Positions 35,051 to 44,343 are shown, counted from the first letter of the stretch. The stretch is DNA of 64,000 nucleotides from Chryseobacterium daecheongense (GCF_003729955.1 NZ_RJTX01000002.1:186001-250000), one strand, 5' to 3'. Notes: generated by a model from the letters alone, not told the origin. Numbers and translations: made by a program.

Positions 35051-37084
35051 TTATTTAAAATCAGAATCTTTAGCTTGGTTGATCTGGTAAGATTTTACTG
35101 TTAAGTTAATATCCATTCCACCCATATTCTGTATGATGGTGTAAGGAAGCTTAACGCCTGATACATCTTTATAATCTGCATAGCTTGTAGGAACTGATCC
35201 TCCTTCTCCAGCTTTTACCTCTCCGGTTTTTAATCCTGTTTTTACGCTGTAATAGTAGGTTGTTTTACCGCCTTTTACCACATAAGAATCTTCATTATTA
35301 TACTTTTCGATTCCTGCCAGTTTATACTCAGGAGATTTAGCAAAAGTTAATTCAGGGAAAAGCTCAGTGTCTTTAACCATTTCAGCTTTCTGCTTGTCGT
35401 TCAAAGGCATTTTTTGTCCTTGAGCTTCCATATAACCGTCTTTTCCGTCAAAAACGATTTTTTGAACCGTATTTCCCATCATGCTGATGTTCATGGCCAT
35501 TTTACCGCCTTTGGCCTGGATCATTTTCATATTCATATCCATTCCCTGTACTTTGGTAGTAGCATCAGAAGAAATAGACGTTACTTTCTGAACCGCAGCA
35601 AGACCACCGATGGCGTTGATGTATTTATCTGCCACAGATCCGATTGTTACGCTTGCATCTACTTTCTGAGCAGTTGGCTTTGCAACAGGATTAGCTTCTT
35701 TATCGAAATATTTTACAGGATATCCTAATTTCTCCAATCCTTCAGAGATATCAGAAGCTTTACCAGCGATGAAAATTCTGCTTTGGTTTGGTAAAATAGT
35801 TGTTTTTACAGCATTAGAAACATCAGCTGCTGTTACTTTGTCGATAGACTTCAGATAATTTGTATAGAAATCAGCAGGAAGATCCTGAACTTTTTGGTTC
35901 AAGGCAAATCTTGCAATTGTAGCCGGCTGTTCTAAAGACATAATGAAAGAACCTTTCAATTTAGCTTTAGCATTTTCCAATTCTTCCGGTTTTACAGTAG
36001 AAATAGCGTTAAGCTCATTCATAAATTCCTTAACCGCTTTATCCGTAACTTCATTTCTTACGCTTGCTTCAGCTGAGAATTCAGGAGAGTATTTGCTTGC
36101 GCTTAAGCTTGAATAAGCACCATAAGTAAATCCGTTCTTCTCACGAAGGTTCATGAAAAGTCTAGCTTCACCACCACCACCTAAGATGTAGTTGGCAATT
36201 GTAGCTGCAAAGTAATTAGGATCCTTCATTTTAAGGTTGTTCAGGTTATTCACCGATACAACAGACTGTACTGCTGAAGGAACATCTACAACGTTAATTT
36301 CAGTTTTAGCCACATTAGATGCAGGTTCTAAAGCTGCAAACTTGGTATTCGATTTTTTCCATCCGCTGAACGTTTTTTCAACCAAAGATTTCACCTGGTC
36401 GAATTTTACATCTCCAACAATTACTAAATAAGCATTGTCCGGAGCGTAATATTTGTTGTAAACATTTTGTACATCAGCCAATTGAATTTTGTTGATAGAT
36501 TCTACAGTTTCAAATTCTCCTCTTGATGTATTCTTTCCATACATCAAAGCTCTTGAAACTTTATCAGCGATAGATGAAGCGTTTTTCTCTTCAGATTTTA
36601 ATCCTTCAATCGCTCTTTCTTTTGAATCCTGGATCTCTTTAGCCGAAAAGTTAGGGTTGATAACAGCGTCTGCCATTAATCCTAAAACTTCAGGGAAATA
36701 TTTGGAAAGAGAGTTTGCAAAAGCACCTCCTGAGTTAAAGTTTAAGCTAGCTCCTAAGAAATCTACTTTTTTATTGAAGTCATCTTTGCTGATGTTCTTT
36801 GTCCCATTTTCAAGCTGTTCTGCCATGATCTGGCTTACTCCGGTCACATCTCCTTCGTAGTATGGAGGTCTGTCCATAGAAAGGTTAGCACTTACTCTTG
36901 GTAACTTATTGTTTTCCACTACCATTACAGTAAGTCCGTTGCTCAATTGGAAAGTTTTTGGCTTAGCAATATTGATCGCAGGGGTAGGCCCTGGTTTTGG
37001 CATTGCATTAAGGTCAATTTTTTGTGCTGAAAGCATCCCTGTAAATAAGAACGCTACCGCTATATATGTTAATTGCTTTTTCAT
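35051..37084 (-). CDS. M16-family peptidase partner without zinc site, with extra C-terminal domain
   Basis: The 677-residue product has a signal peptide (ends SAQK, residue 22) and two M16 (pitrilysin) half-domains. Where the active half carries HxxEH, this protein reads VSQIMAEQLENG, so it lacks the zinc ligands; instead it has the substrate-binding LREKNGFTYGAYSS near residue 328. That is the pattern of the non-catalytic partner in heterodimeric M16 peptidases. About 190 C-terminal residues after VAKPTAQK form an extra domain with GGLAAVQKVTSIS and DGYMEAQGQKM, similar to LolA/DUF4412-type folds. The active partner is encoded 51 bp upstream. The role in peptide turnover is inferred. Confidence 0.88.
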   Translation of the reverse strand: MKKQLTYIAVAFLFTGMLSAQKIDLNAMPKPGPTPAINIAKPKTFQLSNGLTVMVVENNKLPRVSANLSMDRPPYYEGDVTGVSQIMAEQLENGTKNISKDDFNKKVDFLGASLNFNSGGAFANSLSKYFPEVLGLMADAVINPNFSAKEIQDSKERAIEGLKSEEKNASSIADKVSRALMYGKNTSRGEFETVESINKIQLADVQNVYNKYYAPDNAYLVIVGDVKFDQVKSLVEKTFSGWKKSNTKFAALEPASNVAKTEINVVDVPSAVQSVVSVNNLNNLKMKDPNYFAATIANYILGGGGEARLFMNLREKNGFTYGAYSSLSASKYSPEFSAEASVRNEVTDKAVKEFMNELNAISTVKPEELENAKAKLKGSFIMSLEQPATIARFALNQKVQDLPADFYTNYLKSIDKVTAADVSNAVKTTILPNQSRIFIAGKASDISEGLEKLGYPVKYFDKEANPVAKPTAQKVDASVTIGSVADKYINAIGGLAAVQKVTSISSDATTKVQGMDMNMKMIQAKGGKMAMNISMMGNTVQKIVFDGKDGYMEAQGQKMPLNDKQKAEMVKDTELFPELTFAKSPEYKLAGIEKYNNEDSYVVKGGKTTYYYSVKTGLKTGEVKAGEGGSVPTSYADYKDVSGVKLPYTIIQNMGGMDINLTVKSYQINQAKDSDFK

Positions 37085-37135
37085 TGTAAAAAATTATTTT
37101 TTGAAAATCATCTGTTAAAACCTAAGTTTTAGAGA

Positions 37136-38449
37136 TTATTTTTTTTCAGGTACGTAATTAATGATTATTCTTTGATTAGAATTCAAATACTTTTTAGCCG
37201 CATTTTGAAGATCCTGTCTTGTGATAGATCTGTAAATGTCGATTTCCTTGTTGATTAGGTTAGTATCTCCCATCAATACGTGGTTTGTTGCCAATGAAGC
37301 AGCAATTCCCTGAATACTTGAGTTAGCGTTAACGAACTGGTTTTCATACTGATTCTGAAGTTTCTGATAATCCTCCTCAGAAATTAAGGTAGTCTGAAGT
37401 TTCTTGATCTCAGCATCAATATCAGTTTGTAACGTTTGCTTGGTAGTTTGTCCCATTGGGATCGCAAAGAATGCGAAAATACCATAATCCTCAAGACCTT
37501 GGTTGAAAGCCGCTACCTGAAGCGCTTTCTTATCCTGATCTACTAATTTTTTATATAATACAGAAGATTTTCCGCTGCTTAAATAAGAAGAAAGCATATC
37601 TAAGATGTATGCATCTTTTTCTTTATTTCCCGGAGTTCTGTAAGCGAAAACATAAGCAGGAAGCTGGATGTTAGGATCTGTAGCTGTAACTTCTTTTTCC
37701 TGAGTGATTGGGGTATCTTTAGGGAAGTTTTTAGGGTAAACGGTCCCTTTTGGAATTCCTCCGTAATATTCCTGGATCCACTTTTTAGTCTGCTCAGGCT
37801 TGATATCTCCTGCAACCACTAACGTAGCATTATTAGGAACATAGAATTTTTTATAGAATGCAATAAACTCATCTAGCTTAGCTGCATTCAGATCCTCCAT
37901 AGAACCGATAGTCGGCCAGTTGTATGGGTGATTGGTAAATAGATTCTTTTGAATAGTTGTGAAAAGATTTCCATAAGGCTGGTTATCCATTCTCAATCTC
38001 TTTTCTTCTTTTACTACTTCTCTTTGAGTATCTACACCAATTTGGTTGATCACTGCATGACGCATTCTTTCAGCTTCCATCCAAAGTCCTAATTGCTCGT
38101 TGTTGGAAGGGAAAGTTTCATAGTAATATGTTCTGTCATTCGTAGTGTTCGCATTGTTTTGTCCTCCGTTGGAAGAAACAATCTTGAACCAGTCACCTCT
38201 CTTGATGTTTGGCGTTCCTTCAAATAAAAGATGTTCGAAGAAGTGAGCAAAACCGGTTCTTCCTTTTACTTCATCTTTAGCACCTACGTGGTACATTACT
38301 CCTGTAGTAACTACAGGTGCGGAATTATCCTGATGAAGAATTACGTGTAAACCATTTGGTAAGTCATACTCTTCGAATTTAATTTGTTGTGCGTTCAAAG
38401 CCATCCCAAAGAAAGCTGCAGCAGCAACAGAAAGAAGTCGTTTTTTCAT
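37136..38449 (-). CDS. M16-family zinc metallopeptidase, catalytic partner
   Basis: I use the ATG at 38449 (MKKRLLSVAAAAFFGMALNAQ), which opens a signal peptide; the longer frame starts at a TTG inside the -7 element. The 437-residue protein has the inverted zinc motif HFFEH (H69, E72, H73) and the distal Glu in a REVVKEEKR helix near residue 150. Its partner, encoded next, lacks this motif. Together they form a periplasmic clamshell peptidase for short peptides. The two genes are separated by 51 bp and share a terminator. Confidence 0.93.
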   Translation of the reverse strand: MKKRLLSVAAAAFFGMALNAQQIKFEEYDLPNGLHVILHQDNSAPVVTTGVMYHVGAKDEVKGRTGFAHFFEHLLFEGTPNIKRGDWFKIVSSNGGQNNANTTNDRTYYYETFPSNNEQLGLWMEAERMRHAVINQIGVDTQREVVKEEKRLRMDNQPYGNLFTTIQKNLFTNHPYNWPTIGSMEDLNAAKLDEFIAFYKKFYVPNNATLVVAGDIKPEQTKKWIQEYYGGIPKGTVYPKNFPKDTPITQEKEVTATDPNIQLPAYVFAYRTPGNKEKDAYILDMLSSYLSSGKSSVLYKKLVDQDKKALQVAAFNQGLEDYGIFAFFAIPMGQTTKQTLQTDIDAEIKKLQTTLISEEDYQKLQNQYENQFVNANSSIQGIAASLATNHVLMGDTNLINKEIDIYRSITRQDLQNAAKKYLNSNQRIIINYVPEKK

Positions 38450-38479
38450 TATAGTAGAAATTGTTTTGTCAATTAGTGT

Positions 38480-38487
38480 CAAAAATA
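38480..38487 (-). promoter_or_regulatory. Promoter -7 element of the M16 operon
   Basis: The reverse strand reads TATTTTTG, 31 bp before the ATG at 38449. It overlaps the TTG at 38482, so that TTG cannot be the start. Confidence 0.5.
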
Positions 38488-38567
38488 AGCTAAATGTTAC
38501 AATACTGATATGATTATTTTCATTAAAAACAGATTTTGTTAAATATCTGACAGCGCACTTTTAAAAA

Positions 38568-38598
38568 TTTGAATTCTCCTTTTAATACATTAATTTTG
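38568..38598 (+). promoter_or_regulatory. Promoter of the UvrD-like helicase gene
   Basis: TTTG (38568-38571) is followed after exactly 19 nt by TAATTTTG (38591-38598), 21 bp before the ATG at 38620. Confidence 0.7.
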
Positions 38599-38619
38599 TG
38601 TTCCAAATTTTTTTGCTGT

Positions 38620-40953
38620 ATGGAGGATTATCTGAAAGGACTGAATGAATCACAATTTGAGGCTGTTACCACATTACAGGGACCATTGATGGTTCTTGCA
38701 GGAGCAGGTTCAGGAAAAACACGTGTGCTGACCATGCGTATCGCTCATTTGATCACGAATGGAGTAGACCCTTTCAATATCCTGGCCCTTACATTTACCA
38801 ATAAGGCGGCACGTGAAATGAAAGAACGTATCGCCAAAGTAGTAGGAGACAGCAATGCAAGAAGCCTTTGGATGGGTACCTTCCACTCCGTTTTTGCTAG
38901 AATTTTGAGAAGTGAAGCCCATTATTTAGGATATCCTTCCAACTTCACCATTTATGATCAGCAGGATGCTTTGAACGTTATCAAAAAAGTGTTGAAAGAC
39001 ATGAGTATTGATGCCGATCTCTATAAACCTAAAAAAGTACAGGCCAGAATTTCTACCTATAAAAACAACCTGATCACCGTAAAAGCTTATTTCAACAATC
39101 CTGAGCTTATTGAAGCAGATGAAAAAGCGAATATGAAATTCATTGGGCAGATCTATCAGAAATATGTGGAAGCCTGTTTCAGAAACGGAGCGATGGATTT
39201 TGACGACTTATTGTTAAAAACTAATGAATTGCTAACCCGTTTTCCTGAAGTACTGGCAAAATATCAGGACAGATTCAGATACATTCTGGTGGATGAGTAT
39301 CAGGATACGAACCATTCTCAGTATCTTATTGTAAAAGCATTAGCTTCAAAATTTGAAAATATCTGTGTGGTAGGAGATGATGCGCAATCTATTTACTCTT
39401 TCCGTGGAGCCAATATTTATAATATCTTAAATTTTAAGAAAGATTATCCGGACGCGAAAACAGTTTCCCTTGAACAAAATTACCGCTCCACCCAAAATAT
39501 TGTAAATGCAGCCAATGTGGTGATTGCCAAAAACCTGCAGCAATTCAAGAAAAATGTTTTCAGTGATAACGAACAGGGAGATAAAATCAAAGTATACCGC
39601 TCTCTTTCCGATGCGGATGAAGCCAATTTCGTAGCCGGAAATATCTGGGAACTTCGCAACAGAGATCAGAGAAAATACAGCGATTTTGCCATTTTATACA
39701 GAACCAACTCTCAGACCCGTGCTTTTGAGGACGCGTTGAGACGTAAAAATATTCCTTATAAAGTCTATGGAGGCTTGTCTTTCTATCAAAGAAAAGAGGT
39801 CAAAGATCTATTGGCTTACCTTCGACTTCTGATCAATGAAAATGATTCCGAAGCATTAATGAGGATCATTAATTATCCTGCAAGAGGAATTGGCGATACC
39901 ACTCAGAATAAGCTGATCGTTTTTGCAGATTCACAAAATGTGTCGGTCTCCAAAGTATTGGATAATCTTCCGATGTATGCACCTCATTTAGGATTTAATA
40001 ATGGAGTGATAACCAAACTGAATGATTTCTGGTCTATGATCAAGGCATTCCAGGTATTGTTGAAGACTGAAACTGCTTATAATGTGGCAATGGAAGTGGC
40101 TAAACGAAGCGGATTGATCAAGTTTTTAAAAGATGACCAGACTCCGGAAGGAATTTCCCGTGTGGAAAACGTTCAGGAATTGATGAACTCTATGCAGGGA
40201 TTCATTGAAGAGCAAATGCAGCTGGAAGACGGAGATCCGAGTTTATCCAATTTCCTTGAAAATATTGCCCTTTCCGCGGATACACAGGATAAGGAGAATG
40301 ATGAAGACATGGTTTCTTTAATGACTATTCACCTTTCCAAAGGACTGGAGTTTCCGGTAGTTCATTTGGTGGGGCTTGAAGAAAATCTTTTTCCGAGCTT
40401 TATGAGTTCTGCAACAAGAGAAGATCTGGAAGAAGAGCGGCGTTTATTTTATGTGGCATTAACCAGAGCAGAAAAACAGGTGTTTTTCTCTTATGCAGTT
40501 TCACGTTTCCAATGGGGAAAAATTACGGATGCGGAACCTTCAAGATTCTTAAGTGAGATTGATGAAGAATTTATAGAATTTGTCAATCCGGCCATTGAAA
40601 AACGTTTCATCAATAACTCAGGAATCAAGTCCAACATTTTTGATGAATATCCTACTGAAGCAAGAAGCTTCAAAAAAGTGGAGAAGAAAACCATCGAAAG
40701 AGGGGAAAGCTCAAAACCCATTGCAGAACCAAGAAAACTGAAACCTGTAAGTACTGCTAAAATCATTAATCCTAGCGGAGCTTCTTCCCAGGATATTGAA
40801 GTAGGAGATAAAGTGAGACACGACCGTTTTGGAATTGGGGAAGTGACTTTCCTGGATGGAACAGATCCACAGAATATCAAAGCGAAAGTGATTTTCCAGC
40901 ATGAAGGCGAGAAAAATCTTATTTTGAAGTTTGCAAAATTGACTAAAATTTAA
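38620..40953 (+). CDS. UvrD/PcrA/Rep superfamily 1 DNA helicase
   Basis: The 777-residue helicase, from the ATG at 38620 (MEDYLKGLNESQFEAV), has the SF1A motifs in order: Q motif LNESQFEAV, Walker A GAGSGKT near residue 29, LTFTNKAAREM, Walker B VDEYQDTN near residue 225, QNYRST near residue 286, and VALTRAEKQVFF near residue 618. The C-terminal KVRHDRFGIGEVTF is the small tudor-like domain of PcrA-type enzymes. It unwinds DNA 3'-5' in repair and replication. Family and role are clear; whether it is best called uvrD or pcrA is not. It is a single gene with promoter and terminator. Confidence 0.95.
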   Translation: MEDYLKGLNESQFEAVTTLQGPLMVLAGAGSGKTRVLTMRIAHLITNGVDPFNILALTFTNKAAREMKERIAKVVGDSNARSLWMGTFHSVFARILRSEAHYLGYPSNFTIYDQQDALNVIKKVLKDMSIDADLYKPKKVQARISTYKNNLITVKAYFNNPELIEADEKANMKFIGQIYQKYVEACFRNGAMDFDDLLLKTNELLTRFPEVLAKYQDRFRYILVDEYQDTNHSQYLIVKALASKFENICVVGDDAQSIYSFRGANIYNILNFKKDYPDAKTVSLEQNYRSTQNIVNAANVVIAKNLQQFKKNVFSDNEQGDKIKVYRSLSDADEANFVAGNIWELRNRDQRKYSDFAILYRTNSQTRAFEDALRRKNIPYKVYGGLSFYQRKEVKDLLAYLRLLINENDSEALMRIINYPARGIGDTTQNKLIVFADSQNVSVSKVLDNLPMYAPHLGFNNGVITKLNDFWSMIKAFQVLLKTETAYNVAMEVAKRSGLIKFLKDDQTPEGISRVENVQELMNSMQGFIEEQMQLEDGDPSLSNFLENIALSADTQDKENDEDMVSLMTIHLSKGLEFPVVHLVGLEENLFPSFMSSATREDLEEERRLFYVALTRAEKQVFFSYAVSRFQWGKITDAEPSRFLSEIDEEFIEFVNPAIEKRFINNSGIKSNIFDEYPTEARSFKKVEKKTIERGESSKPIAEPRKLKPVSTAKIINPSGASSQDIEVGDKVRHDRFGIGEVTFLDGTDPQNIKAKVIFQHEGEKNLILKFAKLTKI

Positions 40954-40960
40954 AAATATA

Positions 40961-40992
40961 AAAACGGATTCAAAAAATGAATCCGTTTTTAT
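40961..40992 (+). terminator. Intrinsic terminator after the helicase gene
   Basis: An 11-bp stem (AAAACGGATTC / GAATCCGTTTT) with a 7-nt A-rich loop lies 7 bp past the stop, followed by T on the plus strand. Confidence 0.85.
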
Positions 40993-40999
40993 AGAATTG

Positions 41000-41147
41000 T
41001 TTGAACCGCAAAAGACACAAAAGCTAATATTTGAAAATGAAACATTTGCAAAAGATAAAATCTTTGTGTTCTTTATTGAACATAATATAAAGTAACTTCA
41101 AATAAATTTAAGTATTTAAGAATTTTTGTGTCTTTTGCGGTTTCAAA
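41000..41147. repeat. Intergenic inverted-repeat element (MITE-like)
   Basis: A 19-bp sequence AACCGCAAAAGACACAAAA (41004-41022) recurs in reverse complement at 41124-41142, and the match continues outward as TTTG(A). About 100 bp of AT-rich sequence separate the arms, and inside there is a partial third copy reading CTTTGTGTTCTTTATTGAAC. No gene is inside. It fills the gap between the helicase terminator and a convergent esterase gene. The structure suggests a small non-autonomous repeat of the kind scattered in flavobacterial genomes. Confidence 0.7.
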
Positions 41148-41166
41148 ATATAAATAGGTCTATATT

Positions 41167-42186
41167 TTATTTCTTCTGCGAAACAATAAAACTCACCATT
41201 TCCTCTACAATTTTATCTAATTCGGCTTTCTCTGTCGTTCTGAAACCGTGTAAACCATCTTCCACAATAGTCAAGGTATTTTGTACCCCTTCTTTTTTAA
41301 GTTTTCTATGAAGCTTTTTGGATTGTTTCAACGGAACTACCTGATCTTTATTTCCCTGAATGATCAAAGTTGGGACTCCATCATTCACATAACTTATCGG
41401 GGAAATGGTTTTGCAGTACTCCACCACTTTCCTCTTATCTTTTTTGATGTCATAGCCGGTAATTCCCAAAACCAGCTTTTCTCTCAGGTCCACAATTTTC
41501 TTTGAAAATAATCCGATGAAAAAAACGGGAATTTTTCCGGTACGGGTATGCAAAAGACTGTTCATATCGGAAGGCCCGAAATTATCGATTACATAATTCA
41601 CTTTTCCGGAATATTTTGACAACTCAGGGTCACCTACAAACTCTGTATCCGGAGTATACGCAGAAAGCATTGATAAATGAGCTCCTGCGGAAGTTCCAAA
41701 AAATCCTATATTGTTCGTGTCGAAATTATATTTTCCTGCATTTTTCCGTACCCATCTTACCACATCTTTGGTGTCCTCAACTGGAGTAGGGAAATGAGTG
41801 CTTTCATCCAGTAAAGTGTAATTGATGCTGATAACAGCATATTGCTTCTCTGTCAGCTTTAAAATAGTATTTTCTATATAACTGTCGGCACGAATGGTTT
41901 TGTCTCCTTCCACCCATCCCCCTCCATGTACATAAATGACCACAGGGATTTTTGTATTGCCGGTAATTTTTGGAGTATATATATCTAGGAGAACGGGACT
42001 GCCTTTTTCACTCATTTTATAAGTAAGGTCTTCAGAAACTGCGGTTTTTTCGAAAAGAAGGGTGCTTTTTTGTATTTCAGGCTGTATCAGGTTTTGAGAA
42101 TATCCCCAATGAGATACAGCAAAAATAAGAACAAAAAACAGGTTTGTAAAAAACCTGTAGATTGTATTGTTCATAGTCGATTTCAT
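41167..42186 (-). CDS. Alpha/beta hydrolase (esterase/lipase), exported
   Basis: The 339-residue protein has an N-terminal hydrophobic segment (residues 12-27, FFTNLFFVLIFAVSHW) that reads as a signal peptide, then a BD-FAE/esterase fold: VIYVHGGGW near residue 86 (oxyanion hole), GFFGTSAGAHLSML near residue 160 with the nucleophile Ser in GTSAG, GNKDQVVPL near residue 276 with the acid, and DGLHGF near residue 309 with the His. It hydrolyses an ester in the periplasm, substrate unknown. It lies 21 bp past the DUF3037 gene. Confidence 0.87.
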   Translation of the reverse strand: MKSTMNNTIYRFFTNLFFVLIFAVSHWGYSQNLIQPEIQKSTLLFEKTAVSEDLTYKMSEKGSPVLLDIYTPKITGNTKIPVVIYVHGGGWVEGDKTIRADSYIENTILKLTEKQYAVISINYTLLDESTHFPTPVEDTKDVVRWVRKNAGKYNFDTNNIGFFGTSAGAHLSMLSAYTPDTEFVGDPELSKYSGKVNYVIDNFGPSDMNSLLHTRTGKIPVFFIGLFSKKIVDLREKLVLGITGYDIKKDKRKVVEYCKTISPISYVNDGVPTLIIQGNKDQVVPLKQSKKLHRKLKKEGVQNTLTIVEDGLHGFRTTEKAELDKIVEEMVSFIVSQKK

Positions 42187-42207
42187 AGTATTATTTTTTT
42201 GGTGGGG

Positions 42208-42591
42208 TTATCTTACTAACTCCTCAAAAAGTTTACCAAAAGTCTTATCCAGATCTTTAGATTTCCCGGGGTGGGGTCTCGAAGTTTGTACAACAGAGCT
42301 TCTCACTGCTGTTAACCAACGGAAACGCTCGGGGATTTCCAATTGGGCAATAGGTCCTCCATCTTTATCCCCATTGGCAATTTTCTGGAAACTTACCAGG
42401 TTTTGGATGATATCGTTATAATCCAGTTTGCTGTGCATGAGCTTGAATTTATCCGGACACAAATAAAATTCCACACGGATGTATTTCTCTTTTTTGGAAA
42501 ACATAACGAGCCCGATGTTGAAAAATTCTTCTCTTTCAACCTTAGGAACCAGGCGGATTACAGCGTATTCGTATATTTTATCCTCTTGCAT
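42208..42591 (-). CDS. DUF3037 protein, partner of the HipA-like kinase
   Basis: The 127-residue product matches DUF3037: an N-terminal YEYAVIRLVPKVEREEFFNIGLVMFSK stretch, then FYLCPDKFKLMHSKLDYNDI and a closing RFRWLTAVRSSVVQTSRPHPG near residues 88-108. There is no signal peptide. The family has no assigned function, but it recurs next to HipA-like kinase genes and is likely to act with them. Its start overlaps the end of that gene by 14 bp, so the two are made in step. Confidence 0.85.
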   Translation of the reverse strand: MQEDKIYEYAVIRLVPKVEREEFFNIGLVMFSKKEKYIRVEFYLCPDKFKLMHSKLDYNDIIQNLVSFQKIANGDKDGGPIAQLEIPERFRWLTAVRSSVVQTSRPHPGKSKDLDKTFGKLFEELVR

Positions 42592-43351
42592 GCTGAGCTT
42601 CGTTTACAAAAATTTGAGAATGTTCTAACCGTGTTTTCATAAACTGAAAATACACTTCACGGATTTCATCGGGAGTTTCATCCGCATCGTTCCAATGCAG
42701 CCAGTCTTCAGGAATCAAGTTAACGATTTCCCTGAAAACAGTATCATTCAATACTTCATGTGCAAATTGGTCTGCTTCATTAAGCTTTGTAGCCTGTGGA
42801 AGCAGAACGTGATCTTTCACATATTTGAAAGGCGTTTTTGCTGCGGTGTCAAAATTCTGCCAGGAATGATGAAAGTAAAAGGATGCCCCGTTATCAATCA
42901 CCCAAAGCTCCTTATGCCACATCAAGAGATTCGTATTTTTAAAAGTACGATCGATATTCGTGATGAAAGCATCCAGCCAAACGATTTTTGAAGCTAGAAG
43001 TGGGTCAATTTTCACACTCGGATCATAAGCTATCGATCCCGAAAGATAATGTAGCCCCAGATTCAGTCCTTCTGAAAACTTCAAAAGGTCCTGAATTTCT
43101 TCATCAGCTTCTGTTCTTCCGAAATCCACATCAAGGTTGACGAAAACCAGTTCAGGGATTTTCAACCCTAAAACTTCTGTAATTTTCCCGCCTAGAAGCT
43201 CTGAAATCAACATTTTTACTCCATGACCGGCGCCGCGGAATTTCAATACATATTTAAAATCATCATCTGCTTCTGCCAAAGCCGGAAGAGAGCCTCCTTC
43301 TCTTAAGGGCAGAATATAACGCATAACAGTGACTGTTCTTAGATCCAACAT
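42578..43351 (-). CDS. HipA-like (HipA_2) kinase domain protein
   Basis: The 257-residue protein fits the HipA-like kinase family that is not fused to a HipB-type toxin regulator. The ATP/metal site appears as NIDRTFKNTN (N132, D134, N139) and IDNGASF (D153), the kinase catalytic and DFG-like loops of the HipA fold; the P-loop region is GGSLPAL near residues 19-25. It has no N-terminal extension of the HipA toxin kind. The target is unknown. The gene for DUF3037 overlaps its end by 14 bp. The ATG at 43351 lies 5 bp from the -7 element; an alternative ATG is at 43324. Confidence 0.8.
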   Translation of the reverse strand: MLDLRTVTVMRYILPLREGGSLPALAEADDDFKYVLKFRGAGHGVKMLISELLGGKITEVLGLKIPELVFVNLDVDFGRTEADEEIQDLLKFSEGLNLGLHYLSGSIAYDPSVKIDPLLASKIVWLDAFITNIDRTFKNTNLLMWHKELWVIDNGASFYFHHSWQNFDTAAKTPFKYVKDHVLLPQATKLNEADQFAHEVLNDTVFREIVNLIPEDWLHWNDADETPDEIREVYFQFMKTRLEHSQIFVNEAQHARG

Positions 43352-43355
43352 ACAG

Positions 43356-43363
43356 CAAAAATA
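43356..43363 (-). promoter_or_regulatory. Promoter -7 element of the HipA-like/DUF3037 operon
   Basis: The reverse strand reads TATTTTTG directly before the ATG at 43351. If active, the mRNA is leaderless, or translation begins at 43324. Confidence 0.45.
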
Positions 43364-43466
43364 AGATTTTTAATCCTCTTTATTCACTTAAATTGAGTCA
43401 TGAGATTAAAATTAGTCTATCCATTTGATTTTAATTTAATATTTTTAAAAACAAGACAATTTCAAT

Positions 43467-44306
43467 ATGAATATTATCAAAAAGCAGAATATTATCATCT
43501 CCAATCCTGAAACCAAAGATTTTTTGGCTGATGCATTTTACCCTGAAACCCATGAAAAATTACCATTAGTGATTTTTGTTCACGGCTATAAAGGCTATAA
43601 AGATTGGGGAGCATGGAATCTGATGGGGGAAAAGTTTGCGGAAGCGGGACTTTTCTTTGTCAAATTTAATTTTTCTCACAACGGAACTACAACTCAAGAT
43701 CCATATCATTTTTCTGATCTGGGAGCATTCGGGAATAATAATTATTCTAAAGAACTGTCTGATTTGGATGTTATTATTGATTATTTTATCAAAGATCCCA
43801 AAGTGGATGAACAAAAAGTAATTCTTATAGGGCACAGCAGAGGAGGAGGAATTGCTGTGATCAAAACATTTGAGGATGAAAGAATCAATGGGCTTATTAC
43901 GCTGGCCAGTGTTGATACATTAGAAAGATTTCCGAAAGATAAGGACCTTCAGAAGTGGAAGGAAAGGGGAGTTTTTTATGTTTTAAATGGCAGAACCAAA
44001 CAGGAAATGCCTCATTATTATCAATTTTATGAGGATTTTGAACAAAATGCGCTTCGTTTTGATGTGGAAAGAGCAGCGGAAATGGCAATGGCTCATTTTT
44101 TAATTATTCATGGGACTCATGATGAAAGCGTAAGTGTAAAAAGCGCCCATCATCTGCATATTTTAAACCCTAATTCCGAGTTGTTTTTAATTGAGAATGC
44201 CAATCATACGTTTGGAGCCAAAGAACCTTGGGAAGAAAAGCATCTTCCTGCAGATTTAGATATTCTGACCAAAAAATGCATTGACTTTATTCAGCAGAAT
44301 ATGTAA
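43467..44306 (+). CDS. Alpha/beta hydrolase (dienelactone hydrolase-like)
   Basis: The 279-residue cytoplasmic protein has the alpha/beta-hydrolase core: VIFVHGYKGYKDWGAW near residues 31-46 (oxyanion region), GHSRGGGIAVIKTF near residues 120-133 with the nucleophile Ser in GHSRG, HGTHDESV near residue 214 with the acid, and ANHTFG near residue 246 with the His. No signal peptide is present. It resembles the BAAT/acyl-CoA-thioesterase-like and dienelactone-type hydrolases; the substrate is unknown. It is read toward TerC, 37 bp downstream. Confidence 0.85.
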   Translation: MNIIKKQNIIISNPETKDFLADAFYPETHEKLPLVIFVHGYKGYKDWGAWNLMGEKFAEAGLFFVKFNFSHNGTTTQDPYHFSDLGAFGNNNYSKELSDLDVIIDYFIKDPKVDEQKVILIGHSRGGGIAVIKTFEDERINGLITLASVDTLERFPKDKDLQKWKERGVFYVLNGRTKQEMPHYYQFYEDFEQNALRFDVERAAEMAMAHFLIIHGTHDESVSVKSAHHLHILNPNSELFLIENANHTFGAKEPWEEKHLPADLDILTKKCIDFIQQNM

Positions 44307-44313
44307 TTAATCG

Positions 44314-44321
44314 TATTTTTG
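44314..44321 (+). promoter_or_regulatory. Promoter -7 element for the TerC gene
   Basis: TATTTTTG matches TAnnTTTG and lies 22 bp before the TerC ATG. Confidence 0.45.
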
Positions 44322-44343
44322 ATAATACCTTAAAATAAAATAT

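Noticed and set aside
42578..43351. Classical HipBA toxin-antitoxin module
   Set aside because: No HipB-type HTH gene is adjacent, and the protein lacks the N-terminal part of HipA; the partner is DUF3037.
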